Source: Deltaproteobacteria bacterium
GTDB taxonomy: Bacteria; Desulfobacterota; Desulfobacteria; Desulfobacterales; Desulfobacteraceae
Assembly: GCA_003647385.1 (NCBI GenBank)
Contig: QMMT01000075.1
Location: forward strand, 1-7,810
Direction: 5' to 3'
Length of the DNA stretch: 7,810 bases
The notes beneath the pieces are model-generated. The model had not been told where the DNA came from. It saw nothing but the letters and a program-made list of their open reading frames with translations, and did no database searches. Shown here one piece after another: positions 1 to 7,535 of this stretch. How positions within the stretch are numbered: position 1 is the first letter of the stretch; the number at the start of each line of letters is the position of its first letter. A program made the position numbers and the translations under genes.

Positions 1-53
1 GTAAAAAGGCGCAATCAAATTTTTTAATATATTATTTTTTACAGGATAAAGCA

Positions 54-1403
54 ATGAAAAGAACAAAAATCAATCTCTTGCTCACACTTAAAAAAACGCC
101 TGGAGACGTCCTCATCAAAGGCTGGATCAGAACCAAACGGGATTCAAAAGAATTTTCTTTCATGGATATCAATGATGGTTCATGTTTGAAAAATATCCAG
201 GTTATTGCAAATAATGATCTTAAAAATTATGCAGATATAGTAAAAATCACCACGGGAACTTCTGTTGCTGTGACAGGAAAGCTTATAGAATCTCCCGGAA
301 AAGGCCAGAAATGGGAAATCAAGGCATCCAAAATTGAAATTATCCATATTGCCGAGGAGTCCTATCCCCTTCAAAAGAAAAGACACTCGGATGAATTTTT
401 AAGAACCATTGCCCATTTAAGACCCCGGACAAACAAGTACGGTGCTGCTTTTCGAATCAGGTCAGAAATGGTGTTTGCCATTCACAAATTCTACAGGGAA
501 AAAGGATTCAAATATCTGACGACGCCCTTGATTACCGGCTCGGACTGTGAAGGTGCCGGCGAAATGTTCAGAGTAACCAGTCCTGATCCCGGGAAAGAAA
601 ATTTCTTTGGCCAGGAATCCAGCTTGACGGTTTCCGGTCAATTACCTGCCGAGATGTTTGCCCTTGCCCTGGGTGATGTCTATACTTTTGGTCCGACGTT
701 CAGGGCGGAAAATTCCAATACCAGCCGGCATGTGGCAGAGTTCTGGATGCTGGAACCGGAAATGGCCTTTTGCGACTTAAAGGGAAACATGGATCATGGG
801 GAAGAGCTGGTTAAATATCTGACTCAATTTGCCATGGATGAATGCCAGGAGGATATGGCTCTTTTTACTCAGTTCGTGGACAAATCATTAGCCAAGCGCA
901 TTGACACCCTTTTAAATGCTGAATTCGGAAGAATTTCCTATACCGAAGCCATTGATATACTCCTGAAGTCCAAAAAGAAATTTGACTTTAAGGTTGAATA
1001 TGGAACCGATCTGCAGTCTGAGCACGAACGGTATCTGGCAGAAGTTTATTTTAAAAAACCTGTTTTTCTGACCGATTATCCAAAACAAATAAAACCCTTT
1101 TACATGCGGATAAATGATGATGAAAAAACTGTTGCAGCTGTGGACCTGCTTGTTCCGGGGATCGGAGAACTCATTGGCGGCAGCCAGAGGGAAGAAAGAT
1201 TCGATGTGCTGGAAAAAAGAATGGATGAGATGGATCTGCCAAAAACCGATTACTGGTGGTATCTGGATTCCAGAAAATTTGGTTCAGCACCGCACTCCGG
1301 GTTTGGCATGGGGTTTGAAAGATTTTTAATGATGATTACCGGCATCACTAATATCAGGGATGTTATACCGTTCCCAAGAACGCCGGGCAGTATTGATTTT
1401 TAA
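54..1403 (+). CDS. asnS: Asparaginyl-tRNA synthetase (class IIb)
   Basis: Cytoplasmic enzyme that activates asparagine with ATP and charges tRNA-Asn. The 449 residues show an N-terminal OB-fold anticodon-binding domain (about 19-98, with [10 protein letters not shown] at 23-32) followed by the class II catalytic core. Visible landmarks are [16 protein letters not shown] (157-172, motif 1 region), SGQLPAEM (194-201), motif 2 with [16 protein letters not shown] (216-231) and motif 3 with GFGMGFERF (416-424; Arg423 is the ATP-binding arginine) running to the conserved [10 protein letters not shown] (436-445). The E. coli enzyme is 466 residues; most of the difference is a shorter loop after EMFRVT near residue 176. 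The ATG has an AGGA Shine-Dalgarno at 43-46, 7 nt upstream. The frame is open back to the window edge, but that stretch is AT-rich and the family N-terminus fits this ATG. The OB domain rules out an AsnRS-like asparagine synthetase A. First gene of the five-gene + strand run. Confidence 0.97.
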   Translation: MKRTKINLLLTLKKTPGDVLIKGWIRTKRDSKEFSFMDINDGSCLKNIQVIANNDLKNYADIVKITTGTSVAVTGKLIESPGKGQKWEIKASKIEIIHIAEESYPLQKKRHSDEFLRTIAHLRPRTNKYGAAFRIRSEMVFAIHKFYREKGFKYLTTPLITGSDCEGAGEMFRVTSPDPGKENFFGQESSLTVSGQLPAEMFALALGDVYTFGPTFRAENSNTSRHVAEFWMLEPEMAFCDLKGNMDHGEELVKYLTQFAMDECQEDMALFTQFVDKSLAKRIDTLLNAEFGRISYTEAIDILLKSKKKFDFKVEYGTDLQSEHERYLAEVYFKKPVFLTDYPKQIKPFYMRINDDEKTVAAVDLLVPGIGELIGGSQREERFDVLEKRMDEMDLPKTDYWWYLDSRKFGSAPHSGFGMGFERFLMMITGITNIRDVIPFPRTPGSIDF

Positions 1404-1412
1404 TTTTTCGTT

Positions 1413-2261
1413 ATGAATGACACTTATTATTTCCATTGTGATATTGTTGCAAAAATCCTTGAAGCAATCCAAAATCGCACAAAAAGTATTTGTCTCTCCC
1501 TGGACCTGAACTTGTCTGAAAAAATATGGAAAATTAAAACCGACAGGCTGATACTGGATCATGATATATATATTAATATGAATCAGCTTGAATCCATAGC
1601 CTCTTATAAGAACAGAATCTTTATTTTTAAAAACAATGAGTTGATCCCTATTGAAGTTCGAAGCGACGGGTATTATAAACTGGTCCCCACTGACAGTGCA
1701 CCGACCCTTGAAATCAACGGAATCAAGATGCACCGATCTAAAGACATTGATCCTCTTACAGATGCCGGATTAAAAGCACAGCTGGTTGTTCGAGCAAATG
1801 ATCAGGTACTTGATACCTGTGGCGGACTTGGATATTCAGCCATTTTTGCGCTAAAGGCAGGTGCGAAAAGAGTAATTTCAACAGAAAAAAACCGTGCTGT
1901 TATAAAATTACGCAATCTAAATCCCTGGTTAAAAAAATATGCTGACAAAAGACTGGAACTGATTCATACCGATATCACCCAGGAGGTTGAGCGTTTTGAA
2001 ACAGGCTTGTTTAACAGCGTGATCCATGATCCGCCACGGTTTACTTCGTCCTTCGGAGATCTTTATGGAAAAAAATTTTATAAGGCACTCTTCAGGGTCA
2101 TGGCATCCCATTCAAAATTGTTTCACTATACCGGGAGCCCGAAAAAAATAAAACACCAGGATAAATTTATTAAAAACACCATAAAACGGTTGGAGCAATC
2201 CGGGTTTAAAGCCCTTTGCTTTCATGACAATCTCCAAGGGATTTATGCTCAAAAAAATTAA
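1413..2261 (+). CDS. COG2521-type SAM-dependent methyltransferase
   Basis: Predicted Rossmann-fold methyltransferase of 282 residues; its substrate is not known to me. The SAM-binding motif I is VLDTCGGLGYS (132-142), the acidic residue after strand 2 is Glu158 (STEKN), NPW follows at 170-172, and motif IV is HDPPRF (205-210). DPPR replaces the DPPY/NPPY of N6-adenine and N5-glutamine methyltransferases. The block MHRSKDIDPLTDAGLK (106-121) before motif I and the later LYGKKFYKALFRVM (217-230) and FHYTGSP (237-243) match, from memory, the family first described as 'predicted archaeal methyltransferase' (COG2521). Residues 1-100 form a separate N-terminal region that I do not recognise. The ATG lies 9 nt after the asnS stop with no clear Shine-Dalgarno (the upstream bases are T-rich), so translation may be coupled to asnS. 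The 3' end overlaps the next gene by 17 nt. Confidence 0.8.
   Translation: MNDTYYFHCDIVAKILEAIQNRTKSICLSLDLNLSEKIWKIKTDRLILDHDIYINMNQLESIASYKNRIFIFKNNELIPIEVRSDGYYKLVPTDSAPTLEINGIKMHRSKDIDPLTDAGLKAQLVVRANDQVLDTCGGLGYSAIFALKAGAKRVISTEKNRAVIKLRNLNPWLKKYADKRLELIHTDITQEVERFETGLFNSVIHDPPRFTSSFGDLYGKKFYKALFRVMASHSKLFHYTGSPKKIKHQDKFIKNTIKRLEQSGFKALCFHDNLQGIYAQKN
2236..2240 (+). promoter_or_regulatory. Shine-Dalgarno that sets the larA-family start
   Basis: AAGGG lies inside the 3' end of the methyltransferase gene, 4 nt before the ATG at 2245. The alternative ATG at 2224 is preceded by T-rich and C-rich bases with no purine run. This supports the shorter protein and a 17-nt gene overlap with coupled translation. 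Confidence 0.6.
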
Positions 2262-3480
2262 ATTTAAATACGGAAAAACATTCTGTGACATTGAATTACC
2301 GGAGAAAGCAGACCTTTTAAGTATCCGGGAACCTCTCTTGTTTATCAATAAAAAAAAGTTTAGCGCTGATTTTTCTTTAAAGTTGCCCAAAAAATTATCG
2401 AGCCATCATACCATCTCAATTGTAATCGCTGACAAAACACGGCTCTGCGGTTATAAAACCTATCTACCGTGGATTCTGGAAATCCTCCTTCAAAAGGGTA
2501 TCAAAAACCAGCAGATTACATTTTTTATCGCCTATGGCACCCATGCGAGGCAGAGCGACAAAGAATGTCTGAATGTCTATGGCGATCTATATCAAACATA
2601 CCGGTTTATTCATCATGACTGCAATGATAAAAATCTTTTCACATGCCTTGGGAAAACCCCAAAAGGCACAAAAGTTCATATTCGAAAAGATCTTATCAAA
2701 AGTGATTTGATCATTACGTTTGGTGCCTTGTCCCATCACTATTTTGCCGGATACGGCGGTGGCAGAAAACTTTTATTCCCTGGTTTGGGATATAAGCCGG
2801 ACATTTATCAGAACCACGGGCTTTTTCTGGATAAAACCTTAAAAAAACTATCACCTGGATGTCAGCCGGGAAACCTTGAGAACAATCCTCTGGCCCGGGA
2901 TTTAAAAGAGATTGATGATTTTATTGAACCCCAAAGAATTTCCATTCACGGCATACTTGATTCAAAAGCAATGGTGTGCCAACTTATTGTTGGTAAAACC
3001 TACAACGACTTTTTAACCGCATGCAAAACCCTTGACACATATTATAAAACCAAAGTTAAAAGGCAGTATGACCTTGTTATAGCATCCTGCGGTGGATTCC
3101 CAAAAGACATAAATTTTATCCAGGCTCATAAAGCCATCAATAATGCCTCCATGTTTGTAAAAGACAATGGTCGTCTGGTCGTTTTGACAGAATGCAATGA
3201 TGGCATTGGATCGGATACGTTTATTGAGTATTTCAGGTATCACGATTTTTGTCAGGCATTTAATGTCCTTGAAAAGGACTATAAAGGCAACGGGGGCACA
3301 GCACTGTCCATGATGACCAAAACAAAACGGATAAATATCTTTCTTAAAACCGCTTTGAATGATAAAACCTGCGAAACAATCGGGACACAAAAGATAGAAG
3401 AGGATATGATACAGACACTGATAAAAAAATTTCAACATGATATGGCCTGTATTAAAAATGCAAGTCTGTTGATCAGATAA
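2245..3480 (+). CDS. larA: LarA-family nickel-pincer racemase/epimerase homologue
   Basis: Homologue of lactate racemase LarA, which interconverts alpha-hydroxyacid enantiomers by hydride transfer to a nickel pincer nucleotide bound covalently to a lysine. With this start (411 aa) the L. plantarum LarA residues, numbered from memory, fall in register: Arg75 at Arg66 (DKTR), His108 at His100 (GTH), His174 at His165, Lys184 at Lys175 (GYGGGRK, 169-175) and His200 at His191. The Lys-to-His spacing of 16 is exact. GGFPKDINFIQAHKA (283-297) is the C-terminal family block; Lys296 probably matches Lys298, while the neighbouring tyrosine seems replaced by Ile292. The substrate is unknown; family members act on several hydroxyacids. 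I chose the ATG at 2245 because AAGGG (2236-2240) precedes it by 4 nt and MLKKIKFKYG fits the family N-terminus; an ATG at 2224 in the same frame lacks a ribosome site. No larB, larC or larE is in the window. Confidence 0.85.
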   Translation: MLKKIKFKYGKTFCDIELPEKADLLSIREPLLFINKKKFSADFSLKLPKKLSSHHTISIVIADKTRLCGYKTYLPWILEILLQKGIKNQQITFFIAYGTHARQSDKECLNVYGDLYQTYRFIHHDCNDKNLFTCLGKTPKGTKVHIRKDLIKSDLIITFGALSHHYFAGYGGGRKLLFPGLGYKPDIYQNHGLFLDKTLKKLSPGCQPGNLENNPLARDLKEIDDFIEPQRISIHGILDSKAMVCQLIVGKTYNDFLTACKTLDTYYKTKVKRQYDLVIASCGGFPKDINFIQAHKAINNASMFVKDNGRLVVLTECNDGIGSDTFIEYFRYHDFCQAFNVLEKDYKGNGGTALSMMTKTKRINIFLKTALNDKTCETIGTQKIEEDMIQTLIKKFQHDMACIKNASLLIR

Positions 3481-3499
3481 ATCTAATGGAGCGTGAAAG

Positions 3500-3904
3500 A
3501 TGGAACCTGAAATCAAAATCAGAGGATACCATACAGACCTTTACCAGCATGTGAACAATGCCCGGTATCTTGAGTTTTTAGAAGAAGGAAGATGGCAGCT
3601 TATAGAAGATCATATGAACCTTGAAGAATTTATGAATGACGGGTTTCACTTCTTTGTTGTTAATATTAACATCGCCTATAAAAGCCAGGTCAAAGTTAAT
3701 GATGTTATTCGCATTCAATCAGGCCTTGGAAAAATAGGAAACAAAAGTATGGTATTTAAACAGCGGGTCATTAATAAAACGACCTGCACTGTTTGTGTAG
3801 AGGCCGATATCACATTTGTTATAGCCGACATTAACGGAAAACCACTTAAACTTGAGGGTGAACTAAAGAAAAAATTAAAGTGTATCCCTTTGTTTGAAGA
3901 ATAG
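3500..3904 (+). CDS. fadM: FadM/YbaW-like acyl-CoA thioesterase (hotdog fold)
   Basis: Predicted cytoplasmic thioesterase of the 4-hydroxybenzoyl-CoA thioesterase hotdog family, hydrolysing acyl-CoA to free acid and CoA. The 134-residue length is typical. The N-terminal active-site block RGYHTDLYQHVNNARYLEFL (8-27) carries the catalytic Asp13 and HVNN (17-20); FFVVNINIAY (51-60), ADITFVIADING (102-113) and LEGELKKKL (118-126) follow. From memory this tracks E. coli FadM (thioesterase III, 132 aa) over nearly its whole length, closer than to YbgC, and there are no tol-pal genes nearby. In E. coli FadM prefers long-chain acyl-CoA and assists beta-oxidation; the chain preference here is inferred only. 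The ATG has GGAG at 3488-3491, 8 nt upstream, and begins 19 nt after the larA-family stop. Confidence 0.85.
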   Translation: MEPEIKIRGYHTDLYQHVNNARYLEFLEEGRWQLIEDHMNLEEFMNDGFHFFVVNINIAYKSQVKVNDVIRIQSGLGKIGNKSMVFKQRVINKTTCTVCVEADITFVIADINGKPLKLEGELKKKLKCIPLFEE

Positions 3905-3914
3905 AGAAAATTTT

Positions 3915-5501
3915 ATGATTACTTTACTAGATTATGGGGCCGGCAACGTTCGCAGCGTGGTTAATGCCATTGAAAAACTGGGCGGAACTATCAAGGTGGT
4001 TACCCAGCCCTCTGATATCCTTGATGCACAAAAAATAATATTCCCCGGTGTGGGTAATTATGAAAGTATGATCCAGATTCTCAATGAAAAAAATTATATT
4101 AATCCTTTAAGAGAATACCTGAATGCCGACCAACCCTTTTTTGGTATCTGCCTGGGTATGCAGGCTCTTTTTGAGGGAAGTGAGGAAGATTTTTCAGGCA
4201 ATCAAAGCCTTGGAATTTTAAAGGGCCGGGTCAACCGATTTAAAACTAAATTTGCTGTCCCGCACATTGGATGGAACGGAGTAAACCTGAAAAAAGACTC
4301 TCCTGTTTTTAAAAATGTAAAGCCGGATACAAAATTTTATTTTGTCCACTCCTATCATATTGTTCCAGATGAGAGTTCTGTTGTTTTAACCACTACAAAC
4401 TATGATTATGAATTTGTGAGCAGTGTCCAGAAAGGCAATATTATCGGTACCCAGTTTCATCCTGAAAAAAGCGGGAATGCCGGTATAAAACTTTTAAAAA
4501 ACTTTATTTATCAAAAGGATCTGACAGCTAAAAAACCAATTGATATAAAAAGTAAAGGCCTGTCAAAAAGAATCATTGCCTGCCTTGATGTCAGAACCAA
4601 TGACCAGGGAGACCTTGTGGTAACCAAAGGGGACCAGTATGATGTCAGAGAAAAAGGGGATGTCAGAAACCTTGGCAAACCTGTAGAGCTTGCCAAACGA
4701 TATTATGAAGAGGGTGCCGATGAGATCACTTTTTTAAATATCACAGGATTCAGGGATTTTCCTCTAAAAGACATGCCAATGATAGACGTCCTTGAAAAAA
4801 CCAGTCAAAATGTTTTTGTTCCCCTGACCATTGGCGGTGGAATACGAGATTATACAGACAGCAATGGCAAAACATATACGGCACTTGATGTAGCCTCTCA
4901 ATATTTCAGATCAGGGGCTGATAAAATATCTATTGGCAGTGATGCGGTTTATATTGCTGAAGACTATTTAAAAACAGGGAAAAAATCGGGGAAAAGTTCT
5001 ATCGAGCAGATTTCTAAAGTATATGGAAACCAGGCTGTCGTGATTTCCGTTGATCCTAAAAGAGTCTATGTCAACTCGCCGGATGAGGCTGAAAAACATC
5101 ACGTGATTCAAACTCAATTCCCCGGCCCTGACAATGAAGTCTACTGCTGGTATCAATGCACCGTCCAGGGCGGCAGGATAGCAAGGGATCTGGATGCAGT
5201 TGCACTGGCCTGTGCCTGTGAAGATCTTGGTGCCGGTGAAATTCTTCTTAATTGTATTGATAAAGACGGAACAAACTCAGGATTTGATCTTGAGTTGATC
5301 AATATCGTAAGAAATGCCGTCTCCATCCCGGTGATCGCTTCAAGCGGAGCGGGCTGTGAAGATCATTTTGCAGAAGTTTTTGAAAATACGCCGGCAGAAG
5401 CAGCATTAGCTGCAGGCATCTTTCACAGAAGAGAGGTGCCGATTCAACGTGTAAAAAACTATCTTGCCAAAAGAAATATAGAAGTAAGGAATACCATATA
5501 G
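3915..5501 (+). CDS. hisHF: Bifunctional imidazole glycerol phosphate synthase, HisH-HisF fusion of HIS7 type
   Basis: Converts PRFAR plus glutamine to imidazole glycerol phosphate and AICAR in histidine synthesis. Residues 1-200 are a class I glutamine amidotransferase (HisH): LLDYGAGNVRSV (4-15), oxyanion-strand PGVGNY (44-49), nucleophile Cys79 in GICLGMQALF, and His182/Glu184 in QFHPEKSG. A linker of about 15 residues leads to a HisF barrel from KRIIACLDVRTND (218-230). Asp225 and Asp380 match the catalytic Asp11 and Asp130 of T. maritima HisF, and TIGGGI (315-320) and IASSGAG (484-490) are the phosphate-binding loops. The cyclase half carries insertions (about 227-255, 321-333, 361-370, 385-420) seen in eukaryotic HIS7 and absent from standard bacterial HisF of about 250 aa. 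An in-frame TTG at 3894 would overlap the thioesterase gene; I prefer the ATG at 3915, 10 nt after that stop, with only a weak GAGA (3904-3907) site. Total 528 aa. Confidence 0.95.
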   Translation: MITLLDYGAGNVRSVVNAIEKLGGTIKVVTQPSDILDAQKIIFPGVGNYESMIQILNEKNYINPLREYLNADQPFFGICLGMQALFEGSEEDFSGNQSLGILKGRVNRFKTKFAVPHIGWNGVNLKKDSPVFKNVKPDTKFYFVHSYHIVPDESSVVLTTTNYDYEFVSSVQKGNIIGTQFHPEKSGNAGIKLLKNFIYQKDLTAKKPIDIKSKGLSKRIIACLDVRTNDQGDLVVTKGDQYDVREKGDVRNLGKPVELAKRYYEEGADEITFLNITGFRDFPLKDMPMIDVLEKTSQNVFVPLTIGGGIRDYTDSNGKTYTALDVASQYFRSGADKISIGSDAVYIAEDYLKTGKKSGKSSIEQISKVYGNQAVVISVDPKRVYVNSPDEAEKHHVIQTQFPGPDNEVYCWYQCTVQGGRIARDLDAVALACACEDLGAGEILLNCIDKDGTNSGFDLELINIVRNAVSIPVIASSGAGCEDHFAEVFENTPAEAALAAGIFHRREVPIQRVKNYLAKRNIEVRNTI

Positions 5502-5504
5502 GCT

Positions 5505-6353
5505 TCAGACCACATTTAACAGCTCTTCCACTTTTTGCATGTTTACAGCAAAGTCAGCGATTATTTTTGAGATATCGTCCGCTTTTATTCCCAATTCTTT
5601 CATTACCTGATCATTAAACCGATATGCCAGCCCATCTGACCCCACACTGACACCAATCATCATACATATGCAATCGGCTAAATAAACCACAGCAATTTCC
5701 TTATCTTTGATCATTGAAGCATCCGTAAGGTGATGATGGCGGATAATTTTCACCATTTTGGGAGAAAATTTCCACATCTTTGCAATCATTCCCCCAAGCT
5801 CGGTATGATCCACTCCGATAATTTTTTTTTCAGCCTCTCTGAAACTTAGATTTTTATCCACAACCAATGCAGATATCTTTTCAAAAGAATCCATGACAAA
5901 CCTGTCCAGAACTGTTTTACCAATATCCTTGAGCAGCGCCGCTGTAAAGATCGTACTAATATTTTTCAATGAAAGCTTTTGTGCTATCTGTTTTGCAATC
6001 AATGCGGAAGACACAGAGTATTTCCACATCGCCCCTTCGTGAAGCCCATACCCTTCCTGTTTTCCGGACAATACTTCAGCACCGGATTTCATCAATACGA
6101 TTTCAATAATTTGATCTATTCCCAGAAGACTTACAGCGTCTTTGATCGACTCAGCAGGATTTTTCAAACCAAAAAAAGCAGAATTACAGGTTCTTAAAAC
6201 ACTGGCTGTGATGGCGGGGTCATATTGGATAATGTCTGCTATCTGGGACATGGAGCTGTCCGGTTGATCAACCACCTCAAGAATCTGACTGATCACAGCC
6301 GGTATGGGCTTTAAATTTTTAATTTCTTTAACGAGTTCTTGGATGGCACTCAT
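5505..6353 (-). CDS. HDOD-domain signalling protein
   Basis: Cytoplasmic regulatory protein of 282 residues made almost entirely of one HDOD domain, a diverged HD superfamily fold found in bacterial signalling proteins. Typical features are IKNLKPIPAVISQILEV (11-27), IIQYDPAITASVLRTCNSAF (41-60), where the DPA and N-S-A-F pattern is diagnostic, and ALLKDIGKTVL (139-149). In that last motif the metal-binding His of HD phosphohydrolases is Lys142, leaving only Asp143, so I expect no phosphodiesterase activity and a binding or scaffold role. A histidine run (206-208) follows RxxHHH-type HDOD spacing. The ATG at 6353 is preceded by GGAG (6365-6368) at 11 nt; a longer frame would start with TTG at 6389. 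The stop lies 3 nt from the converging hisHF stop. Its neighbour upstream on the same strand is a diguanylate cyclase, which suggests, without proof, a role near c-di-GMP signalling. Confidence 0.88.
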   Translation of the reverse strand: MSAIQELVKEIKNLKPIPAVISQILEVVDQPDSSMSQIADIIQYDPAITASVLRTCNSAFFGLKNPAESIKDAVSLLGIDQIIEIVLMKSGAEVLSGKQEGYGLHEGAMWKYSVSSALIAKQIAQKLSLKNISTIFTAALLKDIGKTVLDRFVMDSFEKISALVVDKNLSFREAEKKIIGVDHTELGGMIAKMWKFSPKMVKIIRHHHLTDASMIKDKEIAVVYLADCICMMIGVSVGSDGLAYRFNDQVMKELGIKADDISKIIADFAVNMQKVEELLNVV

Positions 6354-6403
6354 AATATATGCTGCTCCAAAAGGTTGAGCCTTCCTCAATAAAATATAAG
6401 ATA

Positions 6404-6433
6404 TATATATGCAATGAAAATAAAGAAAGTCAA
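6404..6433 (-). promoter_or_regulatory. Possible sigma-70-type promoter for the HDOD gene
   Basis: Reading the - strand, TTGACT (6433-6428) and TATATA (6409-6404) are separated by 18 nt, inside the 108-nt gap between the two - strand genes. Initiation would fall near 6397, giving a leader of about 45 nt that keeps the GGAG ribosome site. The region is an AT alternation, so the -10 match is easy to find by chance; the -35 match is the stronger half. Confidence 0.4.
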
Positions 6434-6461
6434 GAAACCAAAAAAATTTAATTTGACATAC

Positions 6462-7535
6462 TCAGATCGTATAACACTTTCGCTTTTCCGATTCCTTATG
6501 GGAAATGATCTTCATTAAACCAGGCATGACCGTATTTCGCCCGTTTAATTTGGCTTTATACAGCATGGTGTCTGCATCCTGGATAATTTTAGTCATATCA
6601 GCACGTCGATCCAGCTCAGACACTCCAAAACTTGCTGTTACTTTAATGGTATCATCGTTATGAACAATAATCTTGCTTGAAATTTTTATCCTCAGACGAT
6701 CAGCAAGCTCCATGGCTTTTATCTTATCGGTTTCCGGCAGAATAGCAATAAATTCTTCCCCGCCGAACCTGGCAAGGATATCGCCTGTTCTCATATTTTT
6801 TTGTAAAAGAGCGGCTACTTCCTGCAATACCTTATCACCGGCAAGATGCCCATAGGTATCATTTATTTTCTTAAAATGATCCAGATCCAGCATAAACATG
6901 GATAAATCATATTTATGTCGTATGGCGCCTGCAATATTTCTTTTCAGCTGGTTTTCAAACTCCCTTCTATTGTAACATCCTGTTAACGGATCAATAACGG
7001 CTGCATCCGTTAAATCTTCGATTTTAACCTGCCGGGAGAGTGCCGTAGAGCATCCCTGAAGGACAAGGTTAACTATCTCATCATGATAACCATAATTGTT
7101 TTTGTCGGGGAGCATATAAAGTCTCAGCAAACAATTTTCCTCGTTTGATTCATAAAAAACAAGGTTCTTCATATTGAATTTTTCTTCCGTGTTATCCGAA
7201 TGAAACGTATGATTTAAATAAGTTAAACTTTCTCTGTTTTCAACTCTGAAATCCTTTACGATAATATCTTCAAGAGATTTTTTGTACATCCCGGGGTCCA
7301 GCCAGATATCCATACCCTTCTCTTTTTGGATCACAAAAGCAAACAATCTGTAATTGAGGAGATCTTTCAAACACAGAGCGACTTCATTAATAATTCCTGT
7401 GGATGACTGTTGCTTGTTTAATGCAACGATATGACGCGTCAATTTTTTATGATCAGCCTGTCTTTGGGCCACTTTGAAAATTATCGAAAACAATGTCACT
7501 ATTCTATTGGATATTCTGCTTAATGCCTGCTTCAT
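6462..7535 (-). CDS. Diguanylate cyclase (GGEEF domain, GAF-like N-terminus)
   Basis: Predicted to make cyclic di-GMP from two GTP. The 357-residue protein has a C-terminal GGDEF domain (about 178-345) starting with DPLTGCYNRREFE (192-204). Active-site elements are intact: metal ligand Asp227 and DLDHFKKIND (227-236; Asn235 contacts guanine), GHLAGD (239-244), and the signature GGEEF (258-262). An inhibitory I-site RTGD (249-252) sits the canonical five residues before the signature, so product feedback inhibition is expected. Residues about 45-175 look like a small alpha/beta sensor, GAF-like in pattern, with low certainty; residues 1-40 are basic with a short hydrophobic stretch (12-21) too short and charged to call a membrane anchor. 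The ATG has AAGGA (7547-7543) 7 nt upstream. A -24/-12 promoter lies just upstream. The gene precedes an HDOD gene in the same direction. Confidence 0.93.
   Translation of the reverse strand: MKQALSRISNRIVTLFSIIFKVAQRQADHKKLTRHIVALNKQQSSTGIINEVALCLKDLLNYRLFAFVIQKEKGMDIWLDPGMYKKSLEDIIVKDFRVENRESLTYLNHTFHSDNTEEKFNMKNLVFYESNEENCLLRLYMLPDKNNYGYHDEIVNLVLQGCSTALSRQVKIEDLTDAAVIDPLTGCYNRREFENQLKRNIAGAIRHKYDLSMFMLDLDHFKKINDTYGHLAGDKVLQEVAALLQKNMRTGDILARFGGEEFIAILPETDKIKAMELADRLRIKISSKIIVHNDDTIKVTASFGVSELDRRADMTKIIQDADTMLYKAKLNGRNTVMPGLMKIISHKESEKRKCYTI

Noticed and set aside
1..27. Possible C-terminus of an upstream + strand gene ending at TAA 25-27
   Set aside because: Only eight codons are visible and the AT-rich sequence gives no protein signal, so it cannot be told from intergenic DNA.
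1326..1733. A 135-codon open frame on the - strand across the asnS/methyltransferase junction
   Set aside because: It is antisense to the motif 3 end of asnS and to the methyltransferase start, with no recognisable motif, so it is a shadow of the real genes.
3013..3516. A 167-codon open frame on the - strand opposite the larA-family gene
   Set aside because: It lies wholly antisense to a gene with clear family motifs, has a composition rich in Cys, Phe and Ile typical of shadow frames, and shows no recognisable domain.
6393..6410. AT-alternating tract as a functional repeat
   Set aside because: It is a short low-complexity run within a probable promoter region and shows no higher-order repeat structure.
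6453..6475. TTGACA followed by TATAAC on the + strand, resembling a promoter
   Set aside because: The spacer is only 11 nt, far short of the usual 16-18, and it would transcribe antisense into the diguanylate cyclase gene with no + strand gene to serve.
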